Shown here: piece after piece, positions 8,070 through 11,921 of the stretch
Numbering within the stretch: position 1 is the stretch's first letter
Layout of the letters: each line of letters starts with the position of its first letter
NCBI GenBank assembly: GCA_013362835.1
Contig: JABFVJ010000107.1
Span: forward strand, 1-11,921
DNA from: Nonomuraea sp.
GTDB lineage: Bacteria > Actinomycetota > Actinomycetes > Streptosporangiales > Streptosporangiaceae
Reading direction: 5' to 3'
Length of the DNA: 11,921 nucleotides
The notes under the pieces: model-generated
What the model was told of the DNA's origin: nothing
What the model saw: only the letters and a program-made list of their open reading frames with translations
Database searches by the model: none
Program-made: the position numbers and the translations under genes

Positions 8070-8120
8070 CGAGGGCTTCACCCCGCCTCCCACCTGGGGG
8101 TTCATCCTTGAAGAGCCTCG
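8070..8120 (+). promoter_or_regulatory. Nested stem-loop in the leader before the first LOG gene
   Basis: cgagg (8070-8074) pairs with cctcg (8116-8120), cttca (8076-8080) with tgaag (8109-8113), and cccc (8081-8084) with gggg (8097-8100). This gives a branched or bulged hairpin ending 25 bases before the GTG at 8146. It could be a leader RNA structure or a third terminator. I recognise no known riboswitch class. The rest of the 195-bp gap (7951-8145) is the two terminators and the ribosome site GGAGAGG (8133-8139). Confidence 0.35.
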
Positions 8121-8145
8121 CGGGGCGCGTACGGAGAGGACTAGC

Positions 8146-8952
8146 GTGATCCACATGGAACAGAAGCAACGAGCCGAACGCCGTCAGGGGCAGGCCGTCG
8201 TCAGGGGCAGTCTCGTCCCCAGCTCCACCCACGATCAGCGGCTGCTCGACCGCCAGGGGCCGTCGGACTGGGTGCACATGGACCCGTGGCGGGTGCTGCG
8301 GATCCAGGCCGAGTTCGTGGAGGGGTTCGGCCAGCTCGCCGAGCTGCCCCCGGCGATCACGGTCTTCGGCTCGGCCCGCACCCCCGAGGGCACTCCCGAG
8401 TACCAGATGGCGCGGCGGCTCGGCAAGGCGCTCGCCGAGTCGGGCTACGCGGTGATCACCGGTGGCGGCCCCGGCGTGATGGAGGGGGCCAACCGGGGCG
8501 CGTCCGAGGTCGACGGCGCGCTGTCGGTCGGGCTCGGCATCGAGCTGCCGTTCGAGCAGCGCATGAACGACTACGTCGACCTCGGCATCGAGTTCCGCTA
8601 CTTCTTCGTCCGCAAGACGATGTTCGTGAAGTACTCGCGCGGCTTCATCGCGCTCCCCGGCGGCTTCGGCACGCTCGACGAGCTCTTCGAGGCGCTGACG
8701 CTGGTCCAGACCCACAAGGTCACCTCCTTCCCCGTCGTGCTGATGGGCTCGGAGTTCTGGGGCGGCCTGCTCGACTGGATCAAGGGCAGCCTGCTCGGCA
8801 CCGGCAAGATCGCCTCCCAGGACCTCGACCTGATCTCCGTCACCGACGATCCCGACGAGGCCGTCCGCCTCGTCATGGACGCCGACCTCGCCCGTTCGCA
8901 GCGTCAGGAGGAGCTGGAGGCCGCCGCCACGCAGACGGCCGAGCCCCAATAG
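8146..8952 (+). CDS. LOG-family (TIGR00730) Rossmann protein, long form
   Basis: A 268-residue cytosolic protein with a lysine decarboxylase-like/LOG Rossmann fold. Motifs are ITVFGSARTPEGT, GGGPGVMEGANRGA (from 106), VRKTMFVKYSRGF and PGGFGTLDE (171-179), with the PGGxGTxxE signature intact. Better-known members are phosphoribohydrolases that release cytokinin-type bases from nucleoside monophosphates; others have nucleotide 5'-monophosphate nucleosidase activity. Which applies here cannot be told. A charged N-terminal extension of about 65 residues (EQKQRAERRQGQAVVRGS) and a Gln/Glu/Ala-rich tail distinguish it from the next gene. The GTG start is set by GGAGAGG with a six-base spacer. It is followed 11 bases later by a second, different LOG gene, most likely in one transcript. 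Confidence 0.9.
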   Translation: MIHMEQKQRAERRQGQAVVRGSLVPSSTHDQRLLDRQGPSDWVHMDPWRVLRIQAEFVEGFGQLAELPPAITVFGSARTPEGTPEYQMARRLGKALAESGYAVITGGGPGVMEGANRGASEVDGALSVGLGIELPFEQRMNDYVDLGIEFRYFFVRKTMFVKYSRGFIALPGGFGTLDELFEALTLVQTHKVTSFPVVLMGSEFWGGLLDWIKGSLLGTGKIASQDLDLISVTDDPDEAVRLVMDADLARSQRQEELEAAATQTAEPQ

Positions 8953-8963
8953 GCTCGTCGTCC

Positions 8964-9548
8964 GTGAACATCTGCGTCTTCTGCGCCTCCAGCCTGCACA
9001 TCGACAAGAAGTACATCGACCTGGCCGGACAGGTGGGCGCCGAGCTCGCGAGGCGTGGTCACACGCTGGTGAGCGGCGGCGCCACCGTGTCGTGCATGGG
9101 CGCGGTCACCTCGGCCGCCCGCGCCGCCGGCGGCCGTACGGTCGGCGTGATCCCGCAGGTCCTGGTGGACATCGAGGTGGCCGACCAGGACTCCGACGAG
9201 CTGATCGTCACCGCGGACATGCGCGAGCGCAAGGGCGCCATGGACGCCCGGTCCGACGCGTTCCTCGTGCTGCCCGGCGGCATCGGCACGCTGGAGGAGC
9301 TGTTCGAGATCTGGACGGCCCGCGTGCTCGGCATCCACGACCGTCCCCTCGTGATCCTCGACCCCTGGGGCCTGTACGACCCGCTCAGGCAGCTCATCAC
9401 CGGCCTGCACGCCGAGGGCTTCACCCGGGCCGACGTCTTCGACGCCATCTCCTGGACGGCCTCGGTCGAGGAGGCGTTCCGCCACCTGGAGGCCCGCCCG
9501 CAGCCGGTGCGCCCCAGCGTGGCCGAACTCGGCGAGGCCACCGGCTGA
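8964..9548 (+). CDS. LOG-family (TIGR00730) protein, short form (Rv1205-like)
   Basis: Encodes 194 residues from a GTG at 8964. The protein is a compact Rossmann fold: ICVFCASSLHIDKKYI, ELARRGHTLVSGGATVSCMG, SAARAAGGRTVGVIPQVLVD, DMRERKGAMDARSDAFLVL and PGGIGTLEE (104-112). It closely resembles M. tuberculosis Rv1205 (187 residues), a LOG-type cytokinin riboside 5'-monophosphate phosphoribohydrolase, including the subfamily form SGGATVSCMG in place of GGGxxGLMG. The likely reaction is release of a free base from an N6-modified AMP. Its position downstream of dapE also matches Rv1202-Rv1205. The ribosome site is weak (AGG at 8951-8953, overlapping the previous stop), so translation probably depends on the upstream gene. 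It differs in sequence from the upstream LOG gene and is not a recent duplicate. Confidence 0.9.
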   Translation: MNICVFCASSLHIDKKYIDLAGQVGAELARRGHTLVSGGATVSCMGAVTSAARAAGGRTVGVIPQVLVDIEVADQDSDELIVTADMRERKGAMDARSDAFLVLPGGIGTLEELFEIWTARVLGIHDRPLVILDPWGLYDPLRQLITGLHAEGFTRADVFDAISWTASVEEAFRHLEARPQPVRPSVAELGEATG

Positions 9549-9575
9549 CCGGCACGCCCAGAATGCACGCACTTG

Positions 9576-9602
9576 TGGTGGATCGCTGAACGCGCTCCAC
9601 CA
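9576..9602 (+). terminator. Hairpin after the second LOG gene
   Basis: tggtgga (9576-9582) pairs exactly with tccacca (9596-9602), and cgc/gcg (9584-9586 with 9592-9594) extends the stem after one mismatch. It begins 27 bases after the stop codon and has no T-run. It overlaps the -35 region of the next promoter, so it may be a terminator, an operator, or both. Confidence 0.45.
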
Positions 9603-9614
9603 TATGAGTACGAT
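9586..9614 (+). promoter_or_regulatory. Leaderless-type promoter of the DivIVA-like gene
   Basis: TACGAT (9609-9614) matches TAnnnT and ends six bases before the GTG at 9621, so the transcript would begin at the start codon. CTGAAC (9586-9591) is a weak -35 box with a 17-base spacer. There is no Shine-Dalgarno sequence before the GTG. Tag would be transcribed from this promoter too. Confidence 0.45.
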
Positions 9615-9620
9615 GCCAAT

Positions 9621-10199
9621 GTGCTGGTCATACTCGCCATCGCCGCGATCGCCATCCTGGCCTGCGTGGTCCTGGTCTCCCTCGGTAGGGGCGGTGAGCT
9701 GACCGAGTTCCCGCCGGATGTGCCGCCTCTCGACCTGCCCGAGGCCGGGCAGCTCACGGCGGTCGACTTCATGGCGCTCCAACTGCCGGTCAACCTGGTC
9801 GGCTACCACACCCAGAGCGTCGACGAGACCCTGCGCAGGGCCGCCAACGCCATCAGCGCGCGCGACACCAGGATCGCCGTGCTGGAGCAGCGGGTGTCGG
9901 AGCTGCTGTCCAGCAGGCTGCACGCGCGGCAGGAGATCTACGCCGCGCCGGGCAGCGAGCTGCGTACCGACCACGAGCCCGAGGCGCCCCCCACCGAGAG
10001 GGAGCTGCCGGAGTCCGGCGACCCGGTCACGTCGAGCGGCGCGTCGGTCTCCTGGGAGGGCGAGCCCGAGCTGCGGGGGCCCGACGAGGAGCCGGAGTGG
10101 CGGCTCCCCGAGGAGGACGAGCCCGGCAAGACCGAGGAGCCGGCCGACGACGAGCCGATCCGCGCGTCGCTCGGCAAGGACGGGGACGAACGCACGTGA
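9621..10199 (+). CDS. Membrane-anchored DivIVA-like protein (Rv1209-like)
   Basis: The product has 192 residues. One N-terminal membrane helix (2-21, LVILAIAAIAILACVVLVSL) is followed by a Pro-rich link and a DivIVA-type segment: FMALQLPVNLVGYHTQSVDETL (50-71), where the xxGYxxxxVDExL pattern is the family core, then a short coiled coil (RRAANAISARDTRIAVLEQRVSEL) to about residue 95. The remaining half is a low-complexity, strongly acidic tail rich in Glu, Asp and Pro. The M. tuberculosis counterpart Rv1209 sits beside tagA (Rv1210) in the same way but is shorter, about 122 residues. Polar or membrane-associated scaffolding is a guess from the DivIVA relation. The GTG at 9621 is chosen because it starts at the helix and fits the leaderless promoter; an earlier in-frame ATG-like start near 9573 would add a charged stretch lying in the hairpin. 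It overlaps tag by four bases. Confidence 0.82.
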   Translation: MLVILAIAAIAILACVVLVSLGRGGELTEFPPDVPPLDLPEAGQLTAVDFMALQLPVNLVGYHTQSVDETLRRAANAISARDTRIAVLEQRVSELLSSRLHARQEIYAAPGSELRTDHEPEAPPTERELPESGDPVTSSGASVSWEGEPELRGPDEEPEWRLPEEDEPGKTEEPADDEPIRASLGKDGDERT

Positions 10200-10741
10200 C
10201 CGAGCTGATCCGGTGCACCTGGCCGGGCATGGCCGACCCGCTGTACATCACCTACCACGACGAGGAGTGGGGGAAGCCGCTCAAGGGCGACGACGAGGTC
10301 TTCGAGCGCGTGGCCCTGGAGGCGTTCCAGTCGGGCCTGTCGTGGCTGACGATCCTGCGCAAGCGGGACAACTTCCGCGCCGCCTTCGACGGGTTCTCGA
10401 TCGTCAAGGTGGCCGCCTACACCGAGCGCGACGTGGAGCGGCTGCTCGGCGACGCCGGCATCGTGCGTAACCGGGCCAAGATCGAGGCGGCGATCGGCAA
10501 CGCCAGGGCCGCACTCGAACTGCCCGAGGGCCTGTCGGAGCTGGTGTGGCGCTACGCCGACCCCGGCGCGCCCGTGCCGCGCACGATGGCCGACGTGCCC
10601 GCGACCACCCCCGGCTCCAAGGCCCTGGCCAAGGAGCTCAAGAAGCACGGCTTCAGGTTCGTCGGCCCGACCACCGCCTACGCGCTCATGCAGGCGATCG
10701 GCCTGGTCAACGACCATATCGAGGGCTGTCTGGCACGCTGA
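10196..10741 (+). CDS. tag: DNA-3-methyladenine glycosylase I
   Basis: A 181-residue base-excision repair enzyme that removes 3-methyladenine from alkylated DNA. The zinc site of the Tag family is complete: C7 in RCTW, H21 in YHDEEWG, and H174 with C178 in NDHIEGC. E24-W25 and the segment EAFQSGLSWLTILRKRDNFR form the base-binding pocket and helix-hairpin-helix entry typical of Tag. The part AYTERDVERLLGDAGIVRNRAKIEAAIGNA is the family helical core. Length is close to E. coli Tag (187). The GTG start overlaps the preceding stop as GTGA, indicating translational coupling with the DivIVA-like gene; an adjacent GGGGA gives a ribosome site. The last 35 bases overlap the convergent lyase gene. Confidence 0.95.
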   Translation: MTELIRCTWPGMADPLYITYHDEEWGKPLKGDDEVFERVALEAFQSGLSWLTILRKRDNFRAAFDGFSIVKVAAYTERDVERLLGDAGIVRNRAKIEAAIGNARAALELPEGLSELVWRYADPGAPVPRTMADVPATTPGSKALAKELKKHGFRFVGPTTAYALMQAIGLVNDHIEGCLAR

Positions 10742-11921
10742 GCGCGGCCGTGTGGCTGACTCCGCCCGAGCCGCCCAGCTTGACCGTGACCGTGGGGTGC
10801 TCGCCCGGCGTGACGGTGACCGTGTCGTCGGCCTCCAACACTCCGTGGGCGGCCTGGCCGAGCGTCAGCGTCACCAGGTCGACGGTCCTGCTCGGATCGG
10901 CCACGGCGACGTCCAGGCGCGGGCCGCGCCGGAGGACCAGCGCCACGCAGGGGGCGTCGGCGGTGACGCCCCCGGCCGTCCCCGCCGTCCAGAACGTGGC
11001 CGCGAGCAGCCACTCCGCCATGACGGCCTGCACCTCAGGCGGGTTGGCCAGCACGCGGATCGGCCGGCGCAGGCGGAAGTCACGCGTGCGCTCGCGCGAC
11101 GCGCCGGGCAGCAGCACGTACGCGTAGGCGGCGTCCTGCGGATCGATCCCGTGGTCGAACCAGAGCGTCACGTAGCGCCTTGAGACCGGCTCCCGCGCCC
11201 CGCCCGTGTCGTCCCCGGCGTTGATGTCGCGCCACCGGCCCGTACGCGTCTCCGCGAGGCTCAGCGGCGCGCCCTCGAAGACGTAGCCGCCGGCCCCCTC
11301 CAGGTGCGCCCACCCGTCGGCCAGGAAGGGCTCGGCCTCCGTGGCCCGGTTCTCCATCACGGTCTCGACGCGATGCCCGCTCGCCCCGGAGATCCCGCTG
11401 CCCAGCGCCACCACCGCCGAGTCCAGGCAGAACCACGACTTGCGGGCCCGCATCGGCACGCCGTCGCCGATCACCTCCATGGACGCGGCGCCGTACCGGC
11501 CCGCCAGCACCGCGCCGCCGGCCCACGCGTTGGCCGGGCAGCGGGCGACCATGGTCAGGTCCTCGCGCGCCCGCGTGTCGACCGTCGTCCCCGGCAGCCG
11601 GTACGGGTTCACCGTCGGCCAGAAGTCCCGCCCGAACTGGCCGAGGTCGCCCGTGTAGAGGTAGGTCATGCCGTCGCCGGTGTACCAGCCGTGCGGGTTC
11701 TCCCCGTTGATCGCCTCGTAGCCGGCGACCCGCTCCGACGACATCCCGATCGCGAAGGACCAGCCGGGACGCCGGTGCACGACCCGGTCCATCGCGGGGA
11801 ACACGAAGTGCCCGACGGGCCCCGGCGCGGCCGGTACGGCGGGATCGCCCAGCACGTCCGCGGCCCGCCGCGTCGCGGGCAGGTCCGCGTGCTCCAGGTA
11901 CGGCCGCGCCGAGCACCGCTC
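10707..11921 (-). CDS. Polysaccharide lyase family 8 protein, C-terminal part (runs off right edge)
   Basis: The minus strand is open from the right edge to a stop at 10707, giving 404 residues of a larger protein. The section FAIGMSSERVAGYEAINGEN, then GWYTGDGMTYLYTGDLGQF and DFWPTVNPYRLPGTT, is the signature of the central beta-sandwich of hyaluronate/chondroitin/xanthan lyases. RKSWFCLDSAVVALGSGI, GRWRDINAGDD and AYAYVLLPGASRE follow in the same order as in Streptococcus pneumoniae hyaluronate lyase. These enzymes cleave acidic polysaccharides by beta-elimination and are normally secreted. The N-terminal alpha/alpha-toroid with the catalytic Asn, His and Tyr and any signal peptide are outside the window, so substrate and activity cannot be judged. 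PL8 proteins are usually 750-800 residues, so about half is seen. A GTG at 11855 is only an internal codon of the longer frame. Its last 35 bases overlap tag. Confidence 0.9.
   Translation of the reverse strand, partial: ERCSARPYLEHADLPATRRAADVLGDPAVPAAPGPVGHFVFPAMDRVVHRRPGWSFAIGMSSERVAGYEAINGENPHGWYTGDGMTYLYTGDLGQFGRDFWPTVNPYRLPGTTVDTRAREDLTMVARCPANAWAGGAVLAGRYGAASMEVIGDGVPMRARKSWFCLDSAVVALGSGISGASGHRVETVMENRATEAEPFLADGWAHLEGAGGYVFEGAPLSLAETRTGRWRDINAGDDTGGAREPVSRRYVTLWFDHGIDPQDAAYAYVLLPGASRERTRDFRLRRPIRVLANPPEVQAVMAEWLLAATFWTAGTAGGVTADAPCVALVLRRGPRLDVAVADPSRTVDLVTLTLGQAAHGVLEADDTVTVTPGEHPTVTVKLGGSGGVSHTAALSVPDSPRYGR

Noticed and set aside
7947..8111. Small frame starting at ATGA over the dapE stop (MKVAFLAGHL...)
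   Set aside because: It is created by the terminator hairpin itself, lacks its own ribosome site and ends in the T-rich terminator and leader region. Coding potential is unlikely.

Overview
The DNA is very GC-rich, uses GTG starts freely, and is packed with compact genes on both strands. This points to a high-GC actinobacterium. The gene content and order (fdxA-dapC, then dapE, a LOG-family gene, a small DivIVA-like membrane protein and tag) match the conserved actinobacterial chromosomal core, comparable to the Mycobacterium tuberculosis neighbourhoods Rv1177-Rv1178 and Rv1202-Rv1205-Rv1209-Rv1210. A Streptosporangiales-type organism (for example Nonomuraea-like) is plausible, but that is an impression and not a proof. 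I see no tRNA, rRNA, transposase, integrase, CRISPR array or phage gene.

Left part, minus strand (1-2846): an unrecognised protein running off the left edge (1-534), a class I SAM methyltransferase of the trans-aconitate methyltransferase type (647-1450), a solute-binding lipoprotein with no permease beside it (1525-2598), and a 76-residue stand-alone SH3-like domain protein (2616-2846). The last two probably form one transcript, with the SH3-like gene first.

Centre, mostly plus strand (2952-7950): a 7Fe ferredoxin (fdxA), then dapC behind a 14-bp hairpin. These are followed by a membrane-anchored DUF4178 protein and, on the minus strand, a membrane-anchored lysozyme-like protein. The dapD-dapE pair comes next, overlapping by one base. 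DapD, DapC and DapE carry out the three consecutive succinylase-branch steps from tetrahydrodipicolinate to LL-diaminopimelate, which feeds lysine and the peptidoglycan cross-link. DapD looks like the E. coli type rather than the mycobacterial type. Its ATG shares the bases CATG with the ATG of the divergent lysozyme-like gene, and it appears to be made from a leaderless transcript. A 20-bp hairpin containing the dapE stop codon and a second hairpin with a T-rich tail end this unit.

Right part (8146-11921): two different LOG-family (TIGR00730) genes in tandem, a DivIVA-like membrane protein with its own leaderless-type promoter, and tag (3-methyladenine DNA glycosylase I) joined to it by a GTGA overlap. 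Facing them on the minus strand is the C-terminal part of a family 8 polysaccharide lyase, whose 3' end overlaps tag by 35 bp.

The window is mainly conserved core genome. I found no convincing new multi-gene system. The most interesting points are the DapD type, the shared start codons at 6076-6079, the isolated SH3-like domain, and several strong hairpins placed at gene boundaries.
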